Shown here: in pieces, positions 7,128 to 16,555 of the stretch | How the letters are laid out: each line of letters begins with the position of its first letter | Numbering within the stretch: the stretch's first letter is position 1 | Assembly (NCBI GenBank): GCA_963798705.1 | Contig: CAWCTW010000005.1 | Coordinates: 2,356,001-2,420,000 of the forward strand | Direction: 5' to 3' | Source: AC-56 sp963798705 | GTDB lineage: Bacteria > Actinomycetota > Thermoleophilia > Solirubrobacterales > 70-9 | Length of the DNA: 64,000 bases | Notes under the pieces: model-generated | Seen by the model: the letters and a program-made list of their open reading frames with translations, nothing else | What the model was told of the DNA's origin: nothing | Database searches by the model: none | Program-made: the position numbers and the translations under genes

Positions 7128-9305
7128 CTATCGAGTGCCGGACGCCAGCCCGGTGGCGGAGCCCGACTCGCGGATCCCGATGCGATCGTGGAGCCGTCGG
7201 AGCGGCGCGGGCGCCCACCAGTTCCACTTGCCCAGGAGCTCCATCAGGGAGGGGACGAGCAACGCGCGGATGATGCTCGCGTCGATCAGGACCGCCAGCG
7301 CCGTCCCGACCCCGTTCTCCTTGAGGAACACGATCTGGGAGGTGGCGAAGGCGCCGATCGCGACTGCGAACAGAACCGCTGCGGCGGTGACGATGCGCCC
7401 GGTGCGCTCCAGGCCGAGCGCGACCGACTCGGAGTCCGAGGCGCCGTCGTCGCGAGCCTCCTTGATGCGCGACAGCAGGAAGACCGCGTAGTCGGTCGAG
7501 AGGCCGAAGGCGACCGCGAATATGAGGATCGGCATCGTCTGCTCGAGCGCGCCCTGACTCGTGTAGCCCAGGAGCCCCTCGAGGTTCCCGTGCTGGAAGA
7601 TCAGCACGAGGATCCCGAAGACCGCGCTCAGGTTGAGGACGTTCATGACCAGGGACTTGATCGGCAGGACCACCGAGCCCGTCATCAGGAAGAGGATGAT
7701 CAGCGTCGTGCCGACGACGATCGCGAGCGCGAGCGGGCCGTGGTCCTCGAGGCTCGACTGGAAGTCGACGAAGTGCGCCGTGCTGCCGGTCACGAGGACC
7801 GTCGCGCCGGTCGGCTCCGGCAGGTCGCGGATCCGGCTCACGGCCGCCTTGCTCGCCGTGGTCATGTACGAGCTCTTGGAGATCGCGTCCACCTCGGTCA
7901 CCTCGCCGCCGAGTCGCCGCGGCGGCTCCACGGCCGCGATTTGCGGATCGCGCCTGACCCTGGAGACGACCTGGTGGACCGCCTCGGGCGAGGCACCCTC
8001 GATGGCGAGCCGGACCGGACTGTCGCGGAACGGCGGGAACTCGGAGCGCAGCACGTCGTCGACCTGTCGGGCACTGGCGCCCTCGGGCAGGATCTGTGCG
8101 TCGACGGAGGTGAACTTGAGGCTCAGGAAGGGGATGCCGAGGGCGATCAGGGCGGCGGCACTGAGCGTCGCGACGGGGATCGGGCGGCGCATGACGAAGC
8201 GCGAGAGGCGGTACCAGAAGCCCTCTCGCACCTGGGTCGCGTCGCGCTCCGCTCGGCGCCGTAGGAAGCGCGGCGCAAGCGCGTTGACACGGGGTCCCAG
8301 GAGGCTCAGGACGGCGGGCAGGATCACCAGCGCGACCGCCGCCGCGAAGAGCGCCACGAGCGAGCCACCGATCCCCATCGAGTACAGGAAGCGCTGCGGG
8401 AAGACGATCAGGGAGGCGAGGGCGGCGGCCACGGTGAGCGACGAGAAGAGAACCGTGCGGCCGGCGGTGCGCATGGTCGCGCGCAGGGCCTCCCACCGCT
8501 CGGTCCGCCCTCCGGGCGCGGCCTTGTCGATGCCTCGCCGGGCAAGCTCCTCGCGGTACCTGGAGACGATGAACAGGCTGTAGTCGATCGCCAGTCCCAG
8601 CCCGAGCCCCGTCGTCAGGTTGAGGGCGAAGATCGAGATCGATCCGACCTCGCTCGCGATCCGCAGGATCAGGAACGTCCCGACGATCGCCATGCCTCCC
8701 ACCAGCAGGGGCAGGAGCGAGGCGATCAGGCTGCGGAAGAAGAGCAGCGAGAGCAGAAACAGCAGGGGGAAGGCGAGCAGCTCGGCGCGGCGGAGGTCCG
8801 ACTCGGTCTGCTTGTTCACCTGCTCCTGGGCGAGGGCGCCCCCGCCGACCGTCACGCCCGGCTCGGCGTTCAGCTCATCGGCGATCGCGGAGGCGGCGTC
8901 CTGCTGCGCCTTGTCGTCGGTGGGCCGCAGCGCCACGGCGATGTAGGTGGCGTCCCGATCGTGCGCGACGAAATCGTCCGAGCGCGTGTCGTAGTAGCTC
9001 GTCGCCCGGGCCACGTCGTGCCGGTCCCGGAGCTCGCGCTCGAGCCCGGTGACGCGCTGCTTGGTCGCCGCGGCGTCGACGGGTGCGTTCTCGACGAGGA
9101 CGATCACCGAGGTCGGCCGGTAGCCATGGGCCTGGAGGAGGTCGTCGGCCCTGACGCTGTCGGTGGCGGGGTCGTCGGCGCCGTAAGGATCGAGGTGCGA
9201 GGCGACCGAGCCGCCGACCGCACCGGCGACGACGAAGAAGACGACGGCGCCGACCGCGACGGGGCGCCGGTACCGGTACACGAAGCGAGCGAGCCCGTCC
9301 AGCAT
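7128..9305 (-). CDS. MMPL-family RND-type transporter
   Basis: 725 aa membrane protein with the two-halved RND architecture. TM1 (VAVGAVVFFVVAGAVGG) is near the N-terminus, then an extracytoplasmic domain, a block of about five membrane segments around residues 180-350, a second external domain, and a second membrane block to the C-terminus (ILIFAVAFGLSTDYAVFLLS). MMPL proteins export lipids or drugs using the proton gradient. The ATG at 9305 overlaps the PadR stop by one base (TGATG), so regulator and pump form one operon, a common layout for PadR-controlled exporters. Confidence 0.9.
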   Translation of the reverse strand: MLDGLARFVYRYRRPVAVGAVVFFVVAGAVGGSVASHLDPYGADDPATDSVRADDLLQAHGYRPTSVIVLVENAPVDAAATKQRVTGLERELRDRHDVARATSYYDTRSDDFVAHDRDATYIAVALRPTDDKAQQDAASAIADELNAEPGVTVGGGALAQEQVNKQTESDLRRAELLAFPLLFLLSLLFFRSLIASLLPLLVGGMAIVGTFLILRIASEVGSISIFALNLTTGLGLGLAIDYSLFIVSRYREELARRGIDKAAPGGRTERWEALRATMRTAGRTVLFSSLTVAAALASLIVFPQRFLYSMGIGGSLVALFAAAVALVILPAVLSLLGPRVNALAPRFLRRRAERDATQVREGFWYRLSRFVMRRPIPVATLSAAALIALGIPFLSLKFTSVDAQILPEGASARQVDDVLRSEFPPFRDSPVRLAIEGASPEAVHQVVSRVRRDPQIAAVEPPRRLGGEVTEVDAISKSSYMTTASKAAVSRIRDLPEPTGATVLVTGSTAHFVDFQSSLEDHGPLALAIVVGTTLIILFLMTGSVVLPIKSLVMNVLNLSAVFGILVLIFQHGNLEGLLGYTSQGALEQTMPILIFAVAFGLSTDYAVFLLSRIKEARDDGASDSESVALGLERTGRIVTAAAVLFAVAIGAFATSQIVFLKENGVGTALAVLIDASIIRALLVPSLMELLGKWNWWAPAPLRRLHDRIGIRESGSATGLASGTR

Positions 9306-9847
9306 CAGGCGGTTCTCCTCACCTTCGAGACCTCCCGCTCCAGCTCGCGCATCGTGCGCTCGCACCACTCGGCCTGCCAGCGGTTGCACTCGATTCCGTA
9401 GCGGAGCACGTGGTGGGCGAACCCCTCGGGCCGCCCGGTTGCCTCGACCTCCTCCAGGCGGGCGAGCACCCGCTCGTGCTCCCGGCGCTTCGAGTCGAGC
9501 GCCTGGATCGCGGCCTCGCTGCCGGCCGCGTCGGCGAAGAACAGCTTCAGCAGCCCCTCGTCGCGCAGCTCGAACACACCGGCGCCGACGCCGAGCCAGG
9601 CCTCGAGCTCCCGGCGGCCGGAGGAAGTGAGCCGGTACACGTTGCGCCGGCGTCCACCCTGCGGGCTGGCCTTGCCCTCGATCAGCCGGGCGGCCGCGAG
9701 GCGTCGCAGCTCCGGATAGATCTGCCCGTAGCTCGCCGCCCAGAAGAACCGGGTGGACTTGTCGACCAGCGACTTGATCTCGTAGCCGCTCATCGGGCGC
9801 CACCCCAGCATGCCGAGGATCACGTAGGCGGTGGGCGAAAGCTCCAT
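9305..9847 (-). CDS. PadR-family transcriptional regulator
   Basis: 180 aa from MELSPTAYVILGML, the typical PadR opening; a GTG ten codons upstream is possible. The winged helix contains SGYEIKSLVDKSTRFFWAAS, with the wing GRRRNVYRLTSSGRRELEAW. The Vinculin-like C-terminal helical dimer domain follows, giving the long PadR subclass. It is translationally coupled to the MMPL pump and most likely represses it. A dyad overlapping the start codon suggests autorepression. Confidence 0.9.
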   Translation of the reverse strand: MELSPTAYVILGMLGWRPMSGYEIKSLVDKSTRFFWAASYGQIYPELRRLAAARLIEGKASPQGGRRRNVYRLTSSGRRELEAWLGVGAGVFELRDEGLLKLFFADAAGSEAAIQALDSKRREHERVLARLEEVEATGRPEGFAHHVLRYGIECNRWQAEWCERTMRELEREVSKVRRTA

Positions 9848-9864
9848 ATATCGGGCAGATATAT
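9846..9864 (-). promoter_or_regulatory. Probable PadR operator overlapping the padR start codon
   Basis: atatatc-gggca-gatatat is a perfect 7-bp inverted repeat with a 5-base spacer. It is the only strongly AT-rich block in this neighbourhood and covers the ATG at 9847. Binding there would block transcription or initiation of padR-mmpl. Confidence 0.6.
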
Positions 9865-10050
9865 CGATCCGCGGCACGGCTGTGTGTGCAGGCGGTCACA
9901 GAGCGACCCAAGCCGGGCAACGAGGTGCCGGCCTCGACCGCTTCGCCACCCAGGCTGCAGGGTCGAGGTGATCCGCTCCCGCTTTCCGGGACTGGATTGA
10001 CTCGACCCGGCCGGAGCGCCCTCCTTCGCTGCCCTTATCCTCAACCGGCC

Positions 10051-11328
10051 ATGGCAACGAGCGAGATCGTGGTGATGAAGTTCGGCGGCACCTCGGTGGC
10101 GGAGCCGGACGACATCCGGCGGGCGGCCGCGCGGATCGTCGGGGCGCGCCAGGAGGGCAAGCGGGTGGTTGCGGTGCTCTCGGCCCGCGGCAAGACCACC
10201 GACGACCTCGTGCACATGGCGCACGAGGTCTCGGCCACGCCGGCGGCACGGGAGATGGACATGCTGCTCTCCACCGGGGAGCGGATCTCCTGCGCGCTGT
10301 GCGCGATGGCGATCCACGACCTCGGCCACAACGCGATCTCGCTGACCGGGTCGCAGGCGGGCATCGTCACCGATGCATCCCACACCAAGGCGCGGATCCT
10401 CGACGTTCGCGCCGATCGCATCCGGGCCGCGCTCGACGAGGATCGAATCGTCCTCGTGGCGGGGTTCCAGGGGGTCTCCGGCGACAGTCGCGACGTGACC
10501 ACGCTCGGTCGCGGCGGGTCGGACACGACAGCCGTGGCCATCGCCGCCGCGCTGGGTGCCGAGGTCTGCCAGATCTACACCGACGTCCGCGGGGTGTACA
10601 GCGCCGATCCGCGGCTGGTCGACAACGCCCGCCTGCTGCCGTTCGTGTCCTTCGAGGAGATGCTCGAGATGGCCGCGTCGGGCGCCCGCGTGCTGCAGCT
10701 GCGCTCGGTGGAGTACGCGCGGAACCACTCGATCCGCATGGAGTGTCGAAGCTCGTTCGAGGACCGCCCGGGTACCCTCGTCCTCTCCGAGCAGGACACC
10801 ATGGAACGACCACTCGTGACAGCTGTGACGCACGCCGAGGAGGGCCGGGTGACGCTGACCGGCCTCACCGATGAGCCGGGGGTCGCGGGCCGCGTCTTCG
10901 GTGCGCTGGCGGATGCCAACGTGAACGTGGACATGATCATCCAGAACGAGCCGGTCGCGGCCGACGAGAAGGCGGACCTCTCGTTCACCGTTGATCCAGG
11001 TGATCTGGAGCCCGCGATCACCGTCCTGGAGGGCCTCGGCATCTCCGAGCGGGTCGAGACCGTCGCCCAGGTCGGAAAGGTCTCCGTGGTCGGCGCCGGC
11101 ATGCGCAGTCATCCGGGCATCGCCGCCAAGGTCTTCCGCACCCTGGGCGACAACGGCATCAACATCGAGATGATCGCCACGTCGCCGATCAAGATTTCGT
11201 GCGTCATCGGCGCGGCCGACATCCCGCAGGCCGTCAGGGCGCTTCACGAGGCCTTCGAGCTGGGCGCCGACTCGGTTCGCCGCGAGGAGCCGACCGGCAC
11301 CGAGCACCGGCCGCGTGTAGCGCCCTGA
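10051..11328 (+). CDS. lysC: Aspartate kinase
   Basis: 425 aa. Phosphorylates L-aspartate, the first step towards lysine, threonine, methionine and diaminopimelate. The signature VMKFGGTSVA is at residues 8-17, with SGRD-region equivalents VTTLGRGGSDTTAVA near 150. Two ACT domains (from about 265) would sense end products. The ATG at 10051 is chosen because longer in-frame starts add no family sequence. The asd gene begins two bases after its stop, so the two first pathway steps are cotranscribed. Confidence 0.95.
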   Translation: MATSEIVVMKFGGTSVAEPDDIRRAAARIVGARQEGKRVVAVLSARGKTTDDLVHMAHEVSATPAAREMDMLLSTGERISCALCAMAIHDLGHNAISLTGSQAGIVTDASHTKARILDVRADRIRAALDEDRIVLVAGFQGVSGDSRDVTTLGRGGSDTTAVAIAAALGAEVCQIYTDVRGVYSADPRLVDNARLLPFVSFEEMLEMAASGARVLQLRSVEYARNHSIRMECRSSFEDRPGTLVLSEQDTMERPLVTAVTHAEEGRVTLTGLTDEPGVAGRVFGALADANVNVDMIIQNEPVAADEKADLSFTVDPGDLEPAITVLEGLGISERVETVAQVGKVSVVGAGMRSHPGIAAKVFRTLGDNGINIEMIATSPIKISCVIGAADIPQAVRALHEAFELGADSVRREEPTGTEHRPRVAP

Positions 11329-11330
11329 TC

Positions 11331-12401
11331 GTGGCCGGTGACGGCTACAGGGTCGGCGTCGTGGGCGCCACCGGGGCGGTCGGCTCGACGATTTTGGAGG
11401 TGCTGGCCGAGCGAGGCTTCCCCGCGTCCGAGGTGATCCCGTTCAGCTCCGAGCGCTCGGCCGGAACCAAGCTCCCCTACGACGGGCGCCTGGTCGAGTG
11501 CCGCCCGCTCTCGGCGGAGTCGATCAAGGGGATCGACCTCGTGCTCTCGTCCGCGGGCGGCAAGGTCAGCGCCGAGTGGGCGCCGCGGCTGGTCGAGGCC
11601 GGCGTCGTCGTCGTCGACAACACGAGCTACTGGCGCATGCACGAGGACGTCCCCCTGGTCGTCGCCGAGGTCAATCCGGACGCGCTCGAGGCTCATCGCG
11701 GGATCGTCGCGAACCCCAATTGCTCCGCGATGCAGATGCTGGTCGCGCTCGGCCCCCTGCATCGCGCGGTGGGAGTGGAGCGCATCGTCGTCTCCACCTA
11801 CCAGCCCGTCTCCGGCACGGGGCGCCGGGCGATGGCCGAGCTCGAGGCGCAGACGCATGCCCTGCTGCACGGGTCCGACGTCCCGCCGGCCGAGGTCTAC
11901 CCGCACCGGATCGGGTTCAACGTCCTCCCCCAGGTGGAGACGTTCAAGGGCGGCGACGACTACACCACCGAGGAGCGCAAGATGATGGCCGAGACCCGCA
12001 AGATCCTCGGCGCCACCGAGGGGGAGCTGAGGATCTCGGCGACCTGCGTCCGGGTGCCGGTGCTCAAGGGGGAGTCGGAAGCCGTGAACGTGCAGACGCG
12101 GGAGCCGCTGTCGCCCGCGGAGTGCCGCCGGCTGCTGGCCGAGGCGCCCGGCGTGATGGTCGTCGATTCCCCCGCCGCCGGCGTCTACCCGCTCGCGACG
12201 GAGGCGGCCGGCCGCGACGAGGTGCTGGTGGGCCGCATTCGCAGTGACCCGTCGCACGATCGGTGCCTGAACATGTGGATCGTCGGCGACAACCTCCGAA
12301 AGGGGGCCGCGACCAACGCCGTGCAGGTGGCGGAGCTTCTGCACGAGCGCGGGCTGGTGCGCGTCCCGGAGGGCGCCGCGGCCACCCCGGCGTCCGGCTA
12401 G
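11331..12401 (+). CDS. asd: Aspartate-semialdehyde dehydrogenase
   Basis: 356 aa from a GTG start. Reduces aspartyl phosphate to aspartate semialdehyde with NADPH. The nucleotide loop VGVVGATGAVG is at 8-18, the catalytic Cys is C131 in NPNCSAMQ, and the YPHRIGFNVLPQV segment lies at 190-202. The motif that normally reads HSEAV and supplies the catalytic His reads ESEAV here (E248), a notable change. It follows aspartate kinase with a 2-base gap. Confidence 0.93.
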   Translation: MAGDGYRVGVVGATGAVGSTILEVLAERGFPASEVIPFSSERSAGTKLPYDGRLVECRPLSAESIKGIDLVLSSAGGKVSAEWAPRLVEAGVVVVDNTSYWRMHEDVPLVVAEVNPDALEAHRGIVANPNCSAMQMLVALGPLHRAVGVERIVVSTYQPVSGTGRRAMAELEAQTHALLHGSDVPPAEVYPHRIGFNVLPQVETFKGGDDYTTEERKMMAETRKILGATEGELRISATCVRVPVLKGESEAVNVQTREPLSPAECRRLLAEAPGVMVVDSPAAGVYPLATEAAGRDEVLVGRIRSDPSHDRCLNMWIVGDNLRKGAATNAVQVAELLHERGLVRVPEGAAATPASG

Positions 12402-12438
12402 GGCCCCCCGGGGCCCCGGCCCTCTACGATCGCGGCCC

Positions 12439-14733
12439 TTGTTGGGCGCCTACGCATCCGTCGCGCTCGTGTGCGCGGGCTCGCTCCTCGTCGGGCAGGC
12501 GATCCTCTCCCTCTGCGGCCGCCCTCGGCTCACCTGGCTCGCCGGGCCCGTGGGCCTGGCCGCGATCATCGTGGTCAGCGGACTGGCCATCAAGCTGGCC
12601 GGACACGGCACCTCCGTCGCGGTCGCGGTCGGGGTGCTCGTGCTCGCCTCGGCGGCGGTCCTCGCGCCCCACTGGCGCGTCCGCGCCACCCGCCCCGGGC
12701 CGGTGATCCTCACCGGAGCGCTCGCCCTGCTCGTCGCCTCGGTGCCGTTCATCGCGAGCGGCCGCGTCGGCGTCCTGGGGGTCGGTCTCGTCAACGACGA
12801 CATGGCCTACCACCTGCTGATCGCGGACTGGCTCAACACGCGGGCGGGGGACATGCCGGTGCTCCTGGGACAGGGGTATCCGGTCGGGCCGCACGCCCTG
12901 GCCGCAGGGCTCGGCGAGGCGCTGGGCGCGGGTCTCGTCGACACCTTCGCGGGCATCACCCTGGCGATCCCGGTGCTGACGGCGCTGGTCGCCTACGGGG
13001 CGCTGTCCGGGCTGCGGACCGGGGGACGCGTGGTCGCCGCCGTTTTGGTCGCGGTGCCCTATCTCGTGGCGGCCTACCTGGCCCAGGAGGCGTTCAAGGA
13101 GCCGATCGAGGCGCTCTTCCTGCTGTCCTTCGCCCTGCTGCTTCCGTCGACCACCTCGCCCCTCCGGGCGGTGCCACTGGGAGTGATCGCGGCGGGGGCC
13201 GCGTACACCTACAGCTTTCCCGGCCTGTTCTGGCTGGCGGGCGCCGCGGCGATCTACGTCGCGGTCGTGGGGGTCAGGCGCCCCCCGAGCCTGGGGAGGA
13301 TCGCCCTCTGGTCGGCTGCCGCGGCCGCCGGCGTGCTGGTGGTCCTGACCGCGCCCGAGTGGACCCGCATGGCGGACTTCGCCGACTTCCGCGCCTTCCG
13401 GACCTCGAGCATCAGCGGCGGGCTTGGAAACCTGCGTCACCAGCTCTCGCCGCTCGAGGCGCTGGGGATCTGGCCGACCAGCGAGTTTCGGCTTGCGCCC
13501 GCCGACTCGAGCCACCCGGTGGCGTTCTACGCGGGAGCTGCAATCGCTGCGCTGGCCGTGGTGCTGGCGCTCCCTCGCTGGCTCAAGCGTTACGGGCCGG
13601 CGGTTCCGGCCGCGCTGGCGGCGGCGGTGCTCGGATACCTCGGAGCCCGGGCGTTCGGCACCGTGTACACGAGCGCGAAGGCGCTCGCAATCGCCGCCCC
13701 CCTGATCGCGCTGATCGCCTTCGGCGGCCTGCTCGGCCGCGGCCCTGCGCGTGCATCCCGCCGCGCATGGGCGGTCCCCGGTCTCGCCGCGGTGCTGGCG
13801 GTCGGCATGGCCGTTTCCAGCTTCGCCGTGCTGCGGCAGGCCCCGGTCGGTCCGTCCGACCACGCCGACCAGCTCGCCGAGCTGCGACCCCTGGTCCGGG
13901 GCCGGGACGTCCTGTTCCTGGGCCGGGACAACTTCGTCGCCTACGAGCTGCGCGGCTCGCGGCCGTTCACGGCGGTCCGCAACTTCTACGACCCCAATTA
14001 CGTGCGGCCGAACCTGCGGCTCGACGACGTCTTCAGTAAGTTCGACTTCGACTCGGTGACGCCGGCAACGCTCGGGCGCTTTCGTTATGTGATCACGACC
14101 CGCGCGGCGTACGCAAGCGGGCCGCCACCCGGCTTCGGTCCCGTCAAGCGGACGTCCGACTTCGTGCTGTGGAAGCGCACCGGAGCGGTTGGTCCGCGCC
14201 GCACGCTGGCAGAGGGCGATCACCCCGGGGCCGAGCTCGACTGTCGCGGGCGGTCCGCGCCCCACGTCCCGCATCGTGCGCGCGCCACGGTCTTCGACCG
14301 GGCGCCGGTCGTGGGCGGGGCCTGGTCGCCCGGCTCCACGGTGGAGGACGGATCTCCGGTCACGCAGAGCCTCGACCTGCCGGCGGGACGCTGGGAGATA
14401 TCGCTCTCCTACGACGCCACGCGACCGCTGCGCGTCTCGGCGCCCGGGTTCGCCGCCACGGTCCCGGCCAACCTCGACTACCGGGGCTCCGTCCCCTACT
14501 ACCCGGTCGGCCGGCTGACGGCCTCGCGGCGCGAGTCGGTGCGGTTCACGATCGAGATCGAAAGCCCGCCCTTCATGGGGCGCCTGCTGGGAGCGAAGTC
14601 CCAGGCTCACCTGGGGGCGATCGCCGCGAGCCCGGCCGGAGCCGAAGGCCCGATGCCGGGGGAGGCCGAGTCGGTGGTGCCGCTGGACCGCGGGTGCGGC
14701 CGCTACGTGGATTGGTTTCGTGGACGCAGATGA
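12439..14733 (+). CDS. Large polytopic membrane protein, possibly GT-C glycosyltransferase-like
   Basis: 764 aa from a TTG start. About twelve hydrophobic segments fill residues 1-450, followed by a soluble C-terminal domain rich in beta-type sequence. An acidic pair in VNDDMAYHLLIADWL (about residues 117-131) follows an early membrane helix, the position where GT-C transferases place their catalytic acidic motif in the first loop. GT-C enzymes use lipid-linked sugars outside the membrane. This identification rests on topology and one motif, so another membrane function is possible. No sugar genes are adjacent. Confidence 0.55.
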   Translation: MLGAYASVALVCAGSLLVGQAILSLCGRPRLTWLAGPVGLAAIIVVSGLAIKLAGHGTSVAVAVGVLVLASAAVLAPHWRVRATRPGPVILTGALALLVASVPFIASGRVGVLGVGLVNDDMAYHLLIADWLNTRAGDMPVLLGQGYPVGPHALAAGLGEALGAGLVDTFAGITLAIPVLTALVAYGALSGLRTGGRVVAAVLVAVPYLVAAYLAQEAFKEPIEALFLLSFALLLPSTTSPLRAVPLGVIAAGAAYTYSFPGLFWLAGAAAIYVAVVGVRRPPSLGRIALWSAAAAAGVLVVLTAPEWTRMADFADFRAFRTSSISGGLGNLRHQLSPLEALGIWPTSEFRLAPADSSHPVAFYAGAAIAALAVVLALPRWLKRYGPAVPAALAAAVLGYLGARAFGTVYTSAKALAIAAPLIALIAFGGLLGRGPARASRRAWAVPGLAAVLAVGMAVSSFAVLRQAPVGPSDHADQLAELRPLVRGRDVLFLGRDNFVAYELRGSRPFTAVRNFYDPNYVRPNLRLDDVFSKFDFDSVTPATLGRFRYVITTRAAYASGPPPGFGPVKRTSDFVLWKRTGAVGPRRTLAEGDHPGAELDCRGRSAPHVPHRARATVFDRAPVVGGAWSPGSTVEDGSPVTQSLDLPAGRWEISLSYDATRPLRVSAPGFAATVPANLDYRGSVPYYPVGRLTASRRESVRFTIEIESPPFMGRLLGAKSQAHLGAIAASPAGAEGPMPGEAESVVPLDRGCGRYVDWFRGRR

Positions 14734-14754
14734 GCTGCGGCCGGCGGCTGAGGA

Positions 14755-15207
14755 TCAGAGGATCCGCTCGGCAAGCGCCTTGAAGAAGTCGTTCCTGGTC
14801 ACGACCGCGTGGACCCGCCCGCCGGTGGCGACCGGGATCACCAGCACGCGATGGTGCAGGAAGAGCTCGGCAACCTGGGTATCCGAGTAGTCGTCCTCGA
14901 CCAGGACGCGGTCCGTCGTCAGGTGGCGGCGTATCGACTCGTTCCGGCAGTCCGTGCGGCGCTCGATCGTAGCGTCGAGGTCGCGCGAGACCATCCGGGC
15001 GGAGGCGAGCTCACCGACATAGCCCGGAAAGAGGGCGGCCATGAACTCCCGCTCGCCGAAGATGCCGGCGAACGATCCATCCTCCTCGACTGCCGGCAGC
15101 GCAGGGAGGTCGACGTCGATGAGCCGGCGGACGGCAGTGCCGACCAGGTCATCTGCCGAAAGCGGCACGACCTCACGCTGCGTTTCCCTGGATAGTCGGT
15201 TGGGCAT
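14755..15207 (-). CDS. CBS-domain protein
   Basis: 150 aa with two CBS-like halves: an N-terminal one (LVGTAVRRLIDVDLPALPAV) and a C-terminal one containing YSDTQVAELFLHHRVLVIPV and HAVVTRNDFFKAL. CBS pairs bind adenine nucleotides and usually gate a transporter or enzyme. The start has a Shine-Dalgarno (aggggag) and lies 8 bases after the stop of the ArsB/NhaD-type permease, so it may regulate that permease. The ATG was chosen over longer open frame running into the permease gene. Confidence 0.8.
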   Translation of the reverse strand: MPNRLSRETQREVVPLSADDLVGTAVRRLIDVDLPALPAVEEDGSFAGIFGEREFMAALFPGYVGELASARMVSRDLDATIERRTDCRNESIRRHLTTDRVLVEDDYSDTQVAELFLHHRVLVIPVATGGRVHAVVTRNDFFKALAERIL

Positions 15208-15215
15208 CGCTCCCC

Positions 15216-16484
15216 TTAGAAGAGTATGTATCGCGCGGCCAAGTAGAGGCTCGCCAGCACAAGGCTCACGACCGTCACGGGCACGCCCACCTTCAGGAAC
15301 GGGACGAATCCGATCGGTCGACCGGCGCGCTCGGTGAGCCCGGAGGCGGCGACGTTCGCCGCGGCGGCGATGATCGTGGCGTTGCCTCCGAAGCAGGCCC
15401 CCAGGGAGAGTGCCCACCAGTAGGCGTCGTCGCCCGAGTGGCTGCCCGCCTGGAGGTCCTTGACGACCGGGACCATGGTCGTGGTGAACGGAATGTTGTC
15501 GACGAACGCGGAGCCGACCGCGGCGATCCACGTGATGCCGATCAGCTCGGCGCTGCGGTCACCGGCCGTGATGTCCTTGATCGCCTCGGCGACATGCTCG
15601 ATGGCGCCCGTCGCCTCTAGTGCACCCACCATCACGAAGAGCCCGATGAAGAAGAAGAGGGTGGGCCACTCGATCCTCGCCAGGGCCTGCTCGACGGGGA
15701 TCTTCGTCACGAGCAGGACCACCGCGGCGCCCGTGAGCGCGACCGTTGCCGGCTCGATGTGCAAGGCCTGGTGGCCGAAGAAGGCGAGGATCGTGAGCCC
15801 GAGCACCGGCACCGTGCGCCGCAGCTCCGCGGGGTCCCTGATCGATGCGCTGGCGTCGAGCCCCATCAAGTGACGGCGATTCTCAGGGCTCACCCGCAGC
15901 GACCCGCGGTAGAAGAGATAGAGGCCTCCGGCCACGATCACGAACGTCACCGCGACGATCGGCGCGAGGTTGACGATGAACTGGTTGAAGCTGAGCCCGG
16001 TCGCGCCCGCGATGATGATGTTCGGCGGATCGCCGATCAACGTCGCGGTGCCTCCGATGTTCGACGAGATGACCTCGATCACGATCAGGGGGATCGGGTC
16101 GATGTCGAGCGCGTCCGCCAGGAGGAACGTGATCGGGACGATCAGGAGGATGGTCGTCAGGTTGTCCAGGAAGGCCGAGAGGATTGCCGTGGTGGCCGCC
16201 ATGAACATGACCACCCGGAACGAGTGGCCACCCGCCAGCTGGCCGGCACGGATCGCGATGTAGTCGTACACGCCGGTCTCCTGCGTGACGTGGACCAGCA
16301 GCATCATGCCCGCGAGGAGGCCGATGGTGTTGAAGTCGATCGACTCGATCGCCTGCTCCTGGCTGAACTGGCCGACCAGGAGGACGACGATGGCGGCGCC
16401 CAGCAGGGCCGCCTTGGTGCGGTTGACCCGCTCGGTGCCGACGGCGACGAGCACCGCGACGAAAGTCCCTACGGCGACCGCCAT
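15216..16484 (-). CDS. ArsB/NhaD-type ion transporter (P-protein family)
   Basis: 422 aa with 11-12 hydrophobic segments. The internally repeated re-entrant motifs are visible: SAFLDNLTTILLIVP, SNIGGTATLIGDPPNIIIAG, and in the second half GSAFVDNIPFTTTMVPVV. These are typical of the ion-transporter superfamily containing ArsB, NhaD and the P protein. The substrate, sodium or an organic or metal anion, cannot be told from sequence. It is followed in the same operon by a CBS protein and is divergent from an NhaP-type antiporter, which favours an ion-homeostasis role. Confidence 0.85.
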   Translation of the reverse strand: MAVAVGTFVAVLVAVGTERVNRTKAALLGAAIVVLLVGQFSQEQAIESIDFNTIGLLAGMMLLVHVTQETGVYDYIAIRAGQLAGGHSFRVVMFMAATTAILSAFLDNLTTILLIVPITFLLADALDIDPIPLIVIEVISSNIGGTATLIGDPPNIIIAGATGLSFNQFIVNLAPIVAVTFVIVAGGLYLFYRGSLRVSPENRRHLMGLDASASIRDPAELRRTVPVLGLTILAFFGHQALHIEPATVALTGAAVVLLVTKIPVEQALARIEWPTLFFFIGLFVMVGALEATGAIEHVAEAIKDITAGDRSAELIGITWIAAVGSAFVDNIPFTTTMVPVVKDLQAGSHSGDDAYWWALSLGACFGGNATIIAAAANVAASGLTERAGRPIGFVPFLKVGVPVTVVSLVLASLYLAARYILF

Positions 16485-16555
16485 CTCCAGGATCAGCGTA
16501 TGCGATTCGCCTGGCGGCCCGACGCGAGCACGTCCCAGCGCATATAAGCCGGGGT

